Source: Halarsenatibacter sp964462585
Lineage (GTDB): Bacteria; Bacillota; Halanaerobiia; Halanaerobiales; Halarsenatibacteraceae
Assembly (NCBI GenBank): GCA_964462585.1
Contig: CAYXAK010000044.1
Location: forward strand, 1-15,624
DNA length: 15,624 bases
Direction of reading: 5' to 3'
Below, piece after piece: positions 7,395 to 13,814 of the stretch. Positions within the stretch are counted from its first letter, which is position 1. Every line of letters begins with the position of its first letter. A model generated the notes under the pieces. The model worked only from the letters and a program-made list of their open reading frames with translations, did no database searches and had not been told where the DNA came from. Both the position numbers and the translations under genes were made by a program.

Positions 7395-7471
7395 GATTTT
7401 CACCTCCGCAAAAATTTTGCCCTGCGTTTGGCCGGGCTTAAAAACTCGAAAAACCCGGTACATCCTCAATC

Positions 7472-7879
7472 TCAATCAGAGAAAAGGGGCCGGAAATCCC
7501 AGTTCAAACTAAACCGTGCTTTCTCAACACATTCAGCACAACCCTGAGGACAGCTGTTCAAGTTCTTAAAACGGCTGTCGATGCGCTCTCTGATGACCTC
7601 CACATCTCCCCCTTCCAGATTGTAGAGAAGAACCAGAAAAAGATCCTCACCCCAGCGGCAGAAGACATCTCCCCGCCGCAGCCAGCGCATAAACACCACC
7701 CTCAGACAGCCTGCGGCCAGCTCTCGCTCCCGGGAGGAAGCAACTTCAGCTTCCACGCTGACCCGGGCCAGAATACAGTTTTCACCGGCCCTTCTTGCTC
7801 TGCGGCGGGCCAGTTCTACAATATCAGAGAATAATTTCCTGTCACAGCTGTATGCACCTGCCGGCGGGGATAATTTCAT
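7472..7879 (-). CDS. Small degenerate GGDEF-like protein at the head of the pilus operon
   Basis: The protein is 135 residues from the ATG at 7879 (GAGAGG 9 nt upstream; an ATG 9 bp earlier would lie directly on that site). The core LRRGDVFCRWGEDLFLVLLYN has the layout of the GGDEF active-site hairpin (RxGDxxxRxGGDEFxxLL), but the signature reads WGEDLF, so diguanylate cyclase activity is unlikely. The fold can still bind nucleotide or mediate protein contacts. It aligns over about 95 residues with the C-terminal domain of the divergent regulator (8192-9376): CDRKLF/CDPETF, LRRGDVFCRW/LRSGDIVCRW, RIDSRFKNL/RIENSFRAL. Only this protein has the extra tail CPQGCAEC. No signal peptide is seen, so it is cytoplasmic. 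A regulatory role in pilus expression is inferred from its neighbours. Confidence 0.6.
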   Translation of the reverse strand: MKLSPPAGAYSCDRKLFSDIVELARRRARRAGENCILARVSVEAEVASSRERELAAGCLRVVFMRWLRRGDVFCRWGEDLFLVLLYNLEGGDVEVIRERIDSRFKNLNSCPQGCAECVEKARFSLNWDFRPLFSD

Positions 7880-7927
7880 GATACACATCCTCTCAAGCTC
7901 GGGTGTCTGGATCGACTCTCTATACTA

Positions 7928-7956
7928 ATTATACAGCTAGATGCCATCGCCGGTAA
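7928..7956 (-). promoter_or_regulatory. Promoter of the pilus operon
   Basis: On the minus strand TATAAT (7928-7933) is preceded by TTACCG (7951-7956) with 17-bp spacing. The -10 is perfect and the -35 poor (3 of 6), a pattern seen at activator-dependent promoters. The predicted start lies near 7921, about 42 nt before the first start codon. Confidence 0.5.
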
Positions 7957-7994
7957 GAGCGCACCACCCACAGGCAAAAATTAATTCCTCCCCT

Positions 7995-8045
7995 GATGAT
8001 ATTTCGATGACAGCCCCTCCGAAAACAGGGCTGCAGATGATATTT
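7995..8045. repeat. Two 10-bp direct repeats 41 bp apart in the divergent control region
   Basis: GATGATATTT occurs at 7995-8004 and 8036-8045, both preceded by C and one further base. The 41-bp pitch is close to four helical turns, so both copies face the same side of the DNA. They lie about 75 and 115 bp upstream of the predicted pilus operon start. SARP regulators are known to bind direct repeats, so these are candidate sites for the adjacent regulator. Confidence 0.4.
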
Positions 8046-8066
8046 GCCGGGCAGATTCCGGCTTTT
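8011..8066 (+). other. Two hairpins, the second terminator-like on the plus strand
   Basis: CAGCCC/GGGCTG (8011-8016 with 8028-8033, 11-nt loop) lies between the two direct repeats. GCCGG/CCGGC (8046-8050 with 8058-8062, 7-nt loop) follows directly after the second repeat and is trailed by TTTT then CTGT. Read on the plus strand this looks like the 3' end of a short transcript, but I see no convincing promoter for one. It may instead be part of a complex operator. Confidence 0.3.
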
Positions 8067-8112
8067 CTGTACATTCCTGATCGCAGATTAAATATAATTT
8101 AAATATATTCAT

Positions 8113-8141
8113 TTGCAATTTAATGCCTTAAAAGGTATAAT
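8113..8141 (+). promoter_or_regulatory. Promoter of the SARP-type regulator gene
   Basis: TTGCAA at 8113-8118 and TATAAT at 8136-8141 are separated by 17 bp in an AT-rich stretch. The -10 is perfect and the -35 matches 4 of 6 consensus bases. The predicted start near 8149 gives a leader of about 43 nt with a GGGGTGGGG ribosome site. Confidence 0.7.
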
Positions 8142-8150
8142 GTATATACC
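8134..8150. promoter_or_regulatory. Palindrome over the -10 box, possible operator
   Basis: GGTATA and TATACC form a perfect 6-bp inverted repeat with a 5-bp centre. It covers the TATAAT box and the predicted transcription start of the regulator gene. A dimer bound here would block RNA polymerase, so feedback repression is a natural guess. Confidence 0.4.
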
Positions 8151-8191
8151 TCAAATAATAGAAAAATTTAGAAACGGGGTGGGGCAACTAT

Positions 8192-9376
8192 ATGGAAAAC
8201 ACTAAAACTCTGGAAATTTATACACTGGGGAGGTTTGATCTGCGCAGGGGCAGCGTGAGCCTGACCGAGGGCAGCAATACCGACAATAAAGTCTGGAAGC
8301 TGCTCAAATACCTCATAACATTTAATGACAGCTGGGTGGCCCAGGAGGAGCTGCTGCAGGAGCTGAAATTAAACCGCAATGCCGATCCGGACAGCTCACT
8401 GGCCGCTCTGATCTACAGGCTGCGCAAACGCCTGGCCGCATTCCTGGGACCGGAGGGCAAAAAATATGTGCAGACAAGAGGCAGATCATATGCCTTCAAC
8501 ACCCAGGCCAATTACTGGCTCGATGCGGAGGTTTTTAAGGAGTTATGCCGGGAAACAGAAAACTGTGTGATGGAAGATAAAGATGGATGTGAAGAGCTTT
8601 TTGAGAGGGCGCTGGAGCTCTATGAGGGTGATTATCTGGAGGAAACAGGCTCGGAGAGATGGATTTGGAGTGCCCGCCAGCATTATAAGAACATTCTGCT
8701 GACAACTCTGGGGCTGCTGGCAGTCTACATGAAAAAGCGCAGCCAGTATGAAAAACTGTGGCAGTTTTATGAGAAGATCAGCCATTTAATAAAATACGAT
8801 GAGAGGCTGCTGGTGGATTCAATAGAGATACTGCTGCTGGCCGAACGGACCGGTCTGGCCTATCAAAAATACCGGGAGGCCATCCAGCTCTTCCAGGACA
8901 ATGACCTTCTGATTCCACCTGAACTGAAGGAGCTGAAATCCAGGTTTCCCAGCCGAACCAGTGAAGATCCCCGGCCGCTGCTGGAAGAGATGGGCCGGCA
9001 CAATAAATCACAAGGAGCCTTTATCTGTGATCCCGAGACATTCACCAGCCTCTATGACCTGGAGCTGAGAAGAGCGGTGCGCGAGCAGAAGGAGAGATAT
9101 ATAGTTCATCTTCACCTGCAGTGTGATGAGCCGGATGAAAGTTTGAATAAAAGCGGTGATAACCTGCTCGAACTGCTTTCACATCATCTGCGCTCGGGAG
9201 ATATCGTCTGCCGCTGGCATCAGCTTCATTTTGTGCTTATGCTGGTCGATATCGAGAGGGAAGCTGTGGAAAAAATACTGCAGCGCATAGAAAATTCCTT
9301 CCGGGCCCTGTACCGCACCCCCGAATGGATAGGGATTGAGAGCAGCATCAGCCGGATCGAGAGACCTGACCTGTAG
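8192..9376 (+). CDS. SARP/BTAD-type transcriptional regulator with C-terminal degenerate GGDEF-like domain
   Basis: This 394-residue cytoplasmic protein has three parts. Residues 1-105 form an OmpR-like winged helix (LEIYTLGRFDLRRG, VWKLLKYLIT, SLAALIYRLRKRL, YVQTRGRSYAFN), as in SARP activators. Residues 108-250 form a bacterial transcriptional activation domain of helical repeats (FERALELYEGDYLEE; LLAERTGLAYQKYREAI). Residues 277-375 are a degenerate GGDEF-like domain with LRSGDIVCRWHQLHFVLML where an active enzyme would have RxGGDEF. That third domain is homologous to the 135-residue protein at the head of the divergent pilus operon. I infer that it controls that operon, perhaps sensing a nucleotide or pairing with the small protein. 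The gene has its own promoter with a palindrome on the -10. It ends with UAG, backed up by an in-frame UGA at 9386-9388. Confidence 0.75.
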   Translation: MENTKTLEIYTLGRFDLRRGSVSLTEGSNTDNKVWKLLKYLITFNDSWVAQEELLQELKLNRNADPDSSLAALIYRLRKRLAAFLGPEGKKYVQTRGRSYAFNTQANYWLDAEVFKELCRETENCVMEDKDGCEELFERALELYEGDYLEETGSERWIWSARQHYKNILLTTLGLLAVYMKKRSQYEKLWQFYEKISHLIKYDERLLVDSIEILLLAERTGLAYQKYREAIQLFQDNDLLIPPELKELKSRFPSRTSEDPRPLLEEMGRHNKSQGAFICDPETFTSLYDLELRRAVREQKERYIVHLHLQCDEPDESLNKSGDNLLELLSHHLRSGDIVCRWHQLHFVLMLVDIEREAVEKILQRIENSFRALYRTPEWIGIESSISRIERPDL

Positions 9377-9379
9377 ATT

Positions 9380-9402
9380 ATGAGCTGATGTAATGAGCTC
9401 AT
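9380..9402. other. Inverted repeat between two convergent genes
   Basis: ATGAGCT and AGCTCAT form a 7-bp stem with a 9-nt loop, just after the regulator's stop codon. No U run follows directly on either strand, although AT-rich sequence follows from 9420. It could be a weak shared terminator for this gene and the pyl operon; the evidence is thin. Confidence 0.3.
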
Positions 9403-9458
9403 GTTATGATCCCACGCCGAAATTTTTGTTAATTTTCTCAAAATAAAAATCATCGATA

Positions 9459-10373
9459 TCAGCCGCCACAGTTCCCGGCCGGATCGGGCTGGATCACGGC
9501 CATCCCCATGGCAGCAACCCCCAGCTGCAGGGGGTCGTGAATTATCCTTTCCCCGTGCTTCTGTTCTACTTCCTCTGTAAATCCCGGGGGCACGCCGGGA
9601 GCCGCTATGATGGTTTCCTCATTAACGCTATCCTCTGTTATGAGCCCGGCAGCCGGAGTGCAGTCCACAATCATATCGATCCCCTCCGCCCTGCCGGCAA
9701 ACTCCTCGCCGTTAAGACAGCTAAAATAGCTCTCTCCGCTGTGTTCTCTCTGTAAATGCCTCTGCCGCTCCTCATCTATCTCACAGCAGAGGGGTCTGGC
9801 CCCCAGGGCCAGCAGAAATCCCAGAACCTCACAGCCCACACTGCCCCCTCCGGCCACAAGCACCTCTTCTCCCTCAAGGTCACCGCCATTCATGGCCTCA
9901 AGTGCGGCCACATAGGCCGCAGCTGTGGCCCTATCATTATCCACAGAGCTGTTCAGAGCTGTGTTGAGGGCGATAAATGTTTCATCATCGGCCATAAAAA
10001 CTGTACTGCGCCTCTGACTCAGGGCAGAGGCCAGTCCGGTCACATCTGGTTTATCCATAACAGCAGCATCAAAACCGATAAAATCGAGGATAGAGCTTAC
10101 AGCAGTACAGAACCCCACAATCTCACCCTGACCGGCACTGATGGGCACCACGGCAGCTTTTCTGCCCTCAGGCCGGCAGAGATTATCCTCCTCTTTCTTT
10201 TTCCATTCAGAACTGCCGTCATCGTCACCGTCGCCGCTCACGAGCATCATCAGTTCTGCCGCCCTCACTGCCAGCTCCTGCAGGCCCAGACCTGTCCTGC
10301 TCACAAGCTTTTTCTCATAGCTGGAGAGCGTGCGGGGAATTGATCTCACATAATCACTGCACAGTCTTGTCAT
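9459..10373 (-). CDS. pylD: Pyrrolysine synthase PylD
   Basis: PylD performs the last step of pyrrolysine synthesis. It oxidises and cyclises 3-methylornithyl-N6-lysine to pyrrolysine with NAD+. The 304-residue protein shows the family landmarks: VVPISAGQGEIVGF near 75-88, DKPDVTGL at 107-114, MADDETF at 127-133, a Rossmann nucleotide loop GGGSVG at 175-180 with an acidic strand end CEID at 197-200, and the terminal APGVPPGFTEE. Relative to the archaeal protein, as I recall it, residues about 46-70 form an extra charged, low-complexity loop (SGDGDDDGSSEWKKKEED). The ATG overlaps the pylC stop codon in a 4-bp ATGA, so it is translationally coupled as the last gene of the operon. Assignment is firm from motifs and from the pylB-pylC-pylD order. 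Confidence 0.93.
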   Translation of the reverse strand: MTRLCSDYVRSIPRTLSSYEKKLVSRTGLGLQELAVRAAELMMLVSGDGDDDGSSEWKKKEEDNLCRPEGRKAAVVPISAGQGEIVGFCTAVSSILDFIGFDAAVMDKPDVTGLASALSQRRSTVFMADDETFIALNTALNSSVDNDRATAAAYVAALEAMNGGDLEGEEVLVAGGGSVGCEVLGFLLALGARPLCCEIDEERQRHLQREHSGESYFSCLNGEEFAGRAEGIDMIVDCTPAAGLITEDSVNEETIIAAPGVPPGFTEEVEQKHGERIIHDPLQLGVAAMGMAVIQPDPAGNCGG

Positions 10374-11524
10374 TCCGGCTCATCCTCCATGCGGCGCTCT
10401 ATTCTGCTCAGAGTCCGACGCCTGCGGCCCATAACCTCTGCTGCACTGTCTCCGGCAAAGATCAGTATGGCCCGCCAGCTGCTGCTGCCGGGAATATAAT
10501 CGCTTATGGCGTAATCGGCTCCGAAGAAATCCTCCTGCAGCTTGAGCTCATCCGCTTCTGTCATAATATGCTCACCAGGGCTTTTGATCTCACCCTCCCG
10601 GACTAAAATATGCTCATAGATGCCCGCACCTGTACCCGGACGGGCGGGTGGAGTCTCATAGTCCAGCTCCAGATAGAGCTCAGCCAGCCTCTCAACCATA
10701 TTTATTCCCCCGGCGGCCAGGACAGCAGCGGGAGTCTGGCTGGGAAAGCGGGCATCGATCTCCATTATCTTCATTCCCTCACCACCGGCTATGACCTCGA
10801 TATCCATGATCCCCTCCAGTTTAAGCTCCCGGGCACAGCGCCGGGCAATATCCTCCAGCTCTGAAACTATACCCTCTGGTATCATGCTGCCGGCCAGCAC
10901 CTGGCGGCAGTCATAATCTGGAGCAAACTCCAGCCTCGTCGGCAGCAGGGGGTGGATATCATCACCATAAGCTATGACCTCCAGGGAGTAGACCGGCCCG
11001 GAAATAAACTCCTCAATCACCAGTTTCTCATCGGAAAACTCCTCCTCTATCTTCTCCAGCTCCCGGCGGCTGTCGGCACGCCGGACATCCTCACTGCCGC
11101 TCCTCTCGGCGGGTTTAACGATAACAGGCAGTCCTGATTCGGGCCAGGCCCGGGCATGTGGCAGGGAATGCTGACGAAAGAACTGGCGCGAGCTCTCCTT
11201 GCAGCGGGTAGTCTCATAGGAGGCCAGATCAAAGACCAGAGGTGCCGGCAGCTCCTCCTCAGCAGCGGACAGTTCCTGCAGGGCCGGATAATCCTCCAGT
11301 GCGGGTATTATGAGGTCAGCACCGGCTTTCTCCAGGAGGGAGGCCAGACTGGATACCGTGCCGGAACACACCTCCAGCTCTATGAATTCATCGACGAGCG
11401 GCCGCGCAGGGGGCTTTTCCTTCTGATCCACCATGACCGTGCTGTATCCGGCCCGGTGAGCCAGATAAGAAATCTCTATGCCCTGCAGACCGCCGCCTAT
11501 GATGGCAACTTTTATATCACTCAG
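10370..11524 (-). CDS. pylC: 3-Methylornithine-L-lysine ligase PylC, probable CUG start
   Basis: PylC is an ATP-grasp ligase that joins 3-methylornithine to the epsilon-amine of a second lysine. The visible core has the ATP-grasp pattern: LPVIVKPAERSGSEDVRR, EKLVIEEFISGPVYSLEVIA and MKIMEIDARFPSQTP. The first ATG (11434) would remove the conserved N-terminal strand. The same frame continues upstream and encodes KVAIIGGGLQGIEISYLAHR, which matches the known PylC opening (VGGKLQGFEAAYLSKKAG in Methanosarcina, as I recall). Between that motif and the in-frame UGA that ends pylB there is no ATG, GTG or TTG. A CTG at 11524 sits about 7 nt after GGGGTGA, so I place the start there (384 residues); an AUA nine bases on is the alternative. 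The gap to the pylB stop codon is 6 bp, and the 3' end overlaps pylD. Confidence 0.92.
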   Translation of the reverse strand: MSDIKVAIIGGGLQGIEISYLAHRAGYSTVMVDQKEKPPARPLVDEFIELEVCSGTVSSLASLLEKAGADLIIPALEDYPALQELSAAEEELPAPLVFDLASYETTRCKESSRQFFRQHSLPHARAWPESGLPVIVKPAERSGSEDVRRADSRRELEKIEEEFSDEKLVIEEFISGPVYSLEVIAYGDDIHPLLPTRLEFAPDYDCRQVLAGSMIPEGIVSELEDIARRCARELKLEGIMDIEVIAGGEGMKIMEIDARFPSQTPAAVLAAGGINMVERLAELYLELDYETPPARPGTGAGIYEHILVREGEIKSPGEHIMTEADELKLQEDFFGADYAISDYIPGSSSWRAILIFAGDSAAEVMGRRRRTLSRIERRMEDEPE

Positions 11525-11530
11525 TCTGGT

Positions 11531-12616
11531 TCACCCCTTCTTTCTCACTTGCTTTCTCTGCTCCACCCAGTCTCTGTACTCAGCCGCTGTGGACAGGTGG
11601 AGATCGGTTCGGCTAAGTTCTTCTCTTACACCGCTGACATTTCTCCGACCCTCATCGATATCCAGGCTGGAGTTGGATACTCCCCTGAGACCGCTGGCCG
11701 GGGGAATGATAGATGTGATCACATTGGCACCGGCTCTGAGGCGGGGCAGAAGACCCTCAATACCCTCCACATCGAGCGAAGCCGGCACCAGGCTGTCGCC
11801 CAGCACCAGCCTCAGACAGGCTATCGCCAGAAGCTCCTGGCGGCGGGGCGGTGAATTTCTATCCACCATGGGGGTCCCATCCTGGGGCACAAAGCTCATC
11901 ACCCGGCCCTGATCGACCCCCAGTTCTTTCATGATCATAATCGATTCCGCCCGGTCTGCAGTAGCTTCACCCGAGCCCAGGAGTATGCCATCCTCGACCA
12001 GCAGACCCAGCTCCGCAGCCTCTTTTTTTATTTCGAGGCGGGAGTCATAATCCTGCTCACAGCGCAGATCTTCGAAAAGCTCTCGGTTATGAGTCTCCTG
12101 ATAGCAGGCATACCAGTCCACACCCGAAGCGGCCAGCTTACTCAGTATGTGATCGGGCACACGGCCGAAGGAAGCCATCAGGGGCAGATCTGTGCGGGAA
12201 TGAAGCTTTTCGACCGTGGAGATGAGACCGGAGAAATCATCCCGGCTGTAATAGCGGGGATCCTCACCCATGGTCAAATCCAAAAGATGCACACCGGAAT
12301 CCTCCAGAGCACCGGCCAGCTGCAGTATCTCCTCAGGATTTTTGCGGTAGCGGGGGCTCACGTCGTTGTCACGGCGGTAAAAACAGAAATGACAGTTATT
12401 GCGGCAGTGGGTGGAAAAATAGATAAAGCCGTAGGCAAAGACCTTCCGGCCGAAATATCGCTCTCTCATCTCTCTGGCCGCGGCGAATATTCTCTCCTGC
12501 TTCTCCTCCCGCTGCTCTGACAGCAGCAGTGAGATCTCCTCTCTGCTCAAATCCTCGCCGGCCAGGGCTCTCTCCAGTATATTTTCTACTTCAGACATAT
12601 CTTCCGCCTCAGACAT
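11531..12616 (-). CDS. pylB: 3-Methylornithine synthase PylB (radical SAM)
   Basis: PylB rearranges L-lysine to (3R)-3-methyl-D-ornithine, the first step of pyrrolysine synthesis. The protein has the radical SAM cluster motif CRNNCHFC at residues 71-78 (Cys71, Cys75, Cys78), preceded by FAYGFIYFSTH. Family-like segments follow: LLDLTMGEDPRYY, PLMASFGRVP, ACYQETHNRELFEDL, GILLGSGE and FVPQDGTPM. At 361 residues it has the expected length. I chose the ATG at 12616 because GGAGG lies 8 nt upstream; an ATG at 12631 overlaps that site, and one at 12598 is also in frame. The start lies 8 bp inside the end of pylSc, so translation is coupled. The order PylSc-PylB-PylC-PylD agrees with bacterial pyl cassettes. 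Confidence 0.95.
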   Translation of the reverse strand: MSEAEDMSEVENILERALAGEDLSREEISLLLSEQREEKQERIFAAAREMRERYFGRKVFAYGFIYFSTHCRNNCHFCFYRRDNDVSPRYRKNPEEILQLAGALEDSGVHLLDLTMGEDPRYYSRDDFSGLISTVEKLHSRTDLPLMASFGRVPDHILSKLAASGVDWYACYQETHNRELFEDLRCEQDYDSRLEIKKEAAELGLLVEDGILLGSGEATADRAESIMIMKELGVDQGRVMSFVPQDGTPMVDRNSPPRRQELLAIACLRLVLGDSLVPASLDVEGIEGLLPRLRAGANVITSIIPPASGLRGVSNSSLDIDEGRRNVSGVREELSRTDLHLSTAAEYRDWVEQRKQVRKKG

Positions 12617-13445
12617 TGAGCCGCCCTCCATCCTGATATATAAGGCTTCTTCCCACTCGGGTTATGTTCTTCATTCCCTCTCGGGCCATGATCAACCTCT
12701 CCAGCCCCAGGCCCAGACCGGCCCAGCTGTCAGATATGTCCCAGGGCTCATCCAGCTCGTGAGGGCCGACAGCGCCGGAGGCTATCTCCATGCCTTTTAT
12801 CTCCACATCGAAGGTCTGGCCGTAGACATGAGAATCTTCCTCCAGCAGCTCGTAATCCAGCTCGAGACCTTCCATCACCGCAGCGATTATATCCTGCAGC
12901 CGCTCTTCGGGTTCCTTCACCGGACCCAGCTCGACCAGGTTGAGCATATTGAACTCGGCCAGATGCCGGCGGCCCCCGGTTTCTTTGCGAAAACAGGTTC
13001 CGACCTCGAAGATGCTTATCGGCTGCTCCAGCGTTTTATCAAATCTTCCCAGCACACTGTAGAGATGAGGGGCATGCATGGGACGAAGACAGTAATCCCC
13101 GCCCTCCAGCCAGTAGACCTGCTGCCAGAGGGGATGATCCTCATCTATGCCCATCTTCTCCAGATGTCCCCGGGCCAGCCTGATAGGTGTTGTCACCTCG
13201 GTAAAACCCAGCTCCAGCAGCACATCGCGCAGATCAGCCTCCAGGCGGCGCAGCTCCGGCAGAAATTTCTCGCCGGTCAGATCCCGCAGCCTCTCACGAT
13301 TTAGCTCCACCAGTTTCTTTTCCACCTGACGGAAATACTCATCGCGCTCCTCGGCCGAGGGGAATTCCCTCTCACCGGCCTGTTCATGCTCAGCAAATAT
13401 ATCCAGTTCATTCAATCTCTGTTTCTGTCCTGGCGTAAGCTCCAT
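12609..13445 (-). CDS. pylSc: Pyrrolysyl-tRNA synthetase catalytic subunit PylSc
   Basis: This is the class II catalytic core that activates pyrrolysine and charges tRNA-Pyl. In bacteria it is encoded apart from the N-terminal domain. The 278-residue protein shows GFTEVTTPIRL (motif 1 region), IFEVGTCFRKETGGRRHLAE (motif 2, about 145-164) and GLGLGLERLIMAREG (motif 3, about 243-257). MLN at 167-169 and VYG at 207-209 correspond to the Asn and Tyr that hold pyrrolysine in the archaeal enzyme (Asn346 and Tyr384 in Methanosarcina mazei). The start at 13445 matches the place where the Desulfitobacterium protein begins its LxELN helix. Ribosome sites are GGGGG 9-10 nt upstream and a GGAG abutting the ATG. 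The upstream context, with two in-frame UAG codons and a UAA ending at 13453, is unusual (see the separate entry). Confidence 0.95.
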   Translation of the reverse strand: MELTPGQKQRLNELDIFAEHEQAGEREFPSAEERDEYFRQVEKKLVELNRERLRDLTGEKFLPELRRLEADLRDVLLELGFTEVTTPIRLARGHLEKMGIDEDHPLWQQVYWLEGGDYCLRPMHAPHLYSVLGRFDKTLEQPISIFEVGTCFRKETGGRRHLAEFNMLNLVELGPVKEPEERLQDIIAAVMEGLELDYELLEEDSHVYGQTFDVEIKGMEIASGAVGPHELDEPWDISDSWAGLGLGLERLIMAREGMKNITRVGRSLIYQDGGRLNV

Positions 13446-13452
13446 CTCCTTA

Positions 13453-13491
13453 TTACCCCCGCAATCCGCTCTATTTGATGAATCCTCCCTA
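13453..13491 (-). promoter_or_regulatory. pylSn-pylSc junction: UAG-UAG-UAA series ahead of the pylSc start
   Basis: The pylSn frame ends in UAG (13491-13489). If that codon is read as pyrrolysine, the frame continues GGFIK, meets a second UAG (13473-13471), continues SGLRG, and stops at tandem UAA UAA (first at 13455-13453), 7 nt before the pylSc ATG at 13445. The GGGGG just before the UAA is the best ribosome site for pylSc. A ribosome that reads both UAGs would finish on top of the pylSc initiation region. The codons are seen directly; a coupling role is inference. Confidence 0.4.
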
Positions 13492-13776
13492 CTCAAAAGA
13501 AGTTTGAGAATACTTGTCCAGCTTCCATTCCGGCACCTCACAGCCCGAACAGGGCTCTACCATCATCTTGTTGCGCAGCCAGCGGGCCGCGCGGCTGTTT
13601 TTGGAATTTCTCACCTTGAGCTCTTCCCCGCAGTAAAGCTCCAGGCTTATATAGCCGCCCTGTTTTTCTATCTCCTTCACACCGTGCAATCTGCCGCTGC
13701 GGGCCGGCCACAGCTTGATCTCATTTACCAGCTTATAGAGGTCTTCTCGCTTGCGAAAGTTGTACTGTGCACACAT
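13489..13776 (-). CDS. pylSn: tRNA-Pyl-binding subunit PylSn
   Basis: PylSn is the small N-terminal domain of pyrrolysyl-tRNA synthetase. As a separate protein in bacteria it binds the D and variable-loop side of tRNA-Pyl and assists PylSc. The 95-residue sequence has the family block KLWPARSGRLHGVKEIE (21-37), then SLELYCGE, and NSKNSRAARWLRNK (57-70). His31, Cys49, Cys76 and Cys79 (PCSGC) fit the known zinc site of this domain. The ATG at 13776 has GGAGG 8 nt upstream; a longer in-frame extension runs across pylT and is not coding. It begins 38 bp after the tRNA gene, so both probably share one transcript. Its stop codon is UAG, the same codon that its own product helps decode, which is noteworthy. 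Confidence 0.93.
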   Translation of the reverse strand: MCAQYNFRKREDLYKLVNEIKLWPARSGRLHGVKEIEKQGGYISLELYCGEELKVRNSKNSRAARWLRNKMMVEPCSGCEVPEWKLDKYSQTSFE

Positions 13777-13814
13777 AATCACTGCCTCCAGAATTGAGCT
13801 ATATATAAATATAA

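Noticed and set aside
7395..7471. CCGGG/CCCGG inverted repeat as a riboswitch or terminator before the pilin gene
   Set aside because: The loop is long and T-rich, no U run follows the stem, and no aptamer elements are visible; left unannotated.
7395..7475. Extended start for the pilin gene
   Set aside because: The extension lacks a ribosome site and would place 27 residues before a perfect signal peptide; GGAGGTG sits 6 nt before the internal ATG.
7472..7540. CPQGCAEC tail as a radical SAM cluster site
   Set aside because: The spacing C-x3-C-x2-C fits, but it sits at the end of a GGDEF-like fold with no barrel; chance or metal binding is more likely.
11156..11912. Plus-strand open frames opposite pylB and pylC
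   Set aside because: They mirror well-supported genes on the other strand and show no recognisable protein features.
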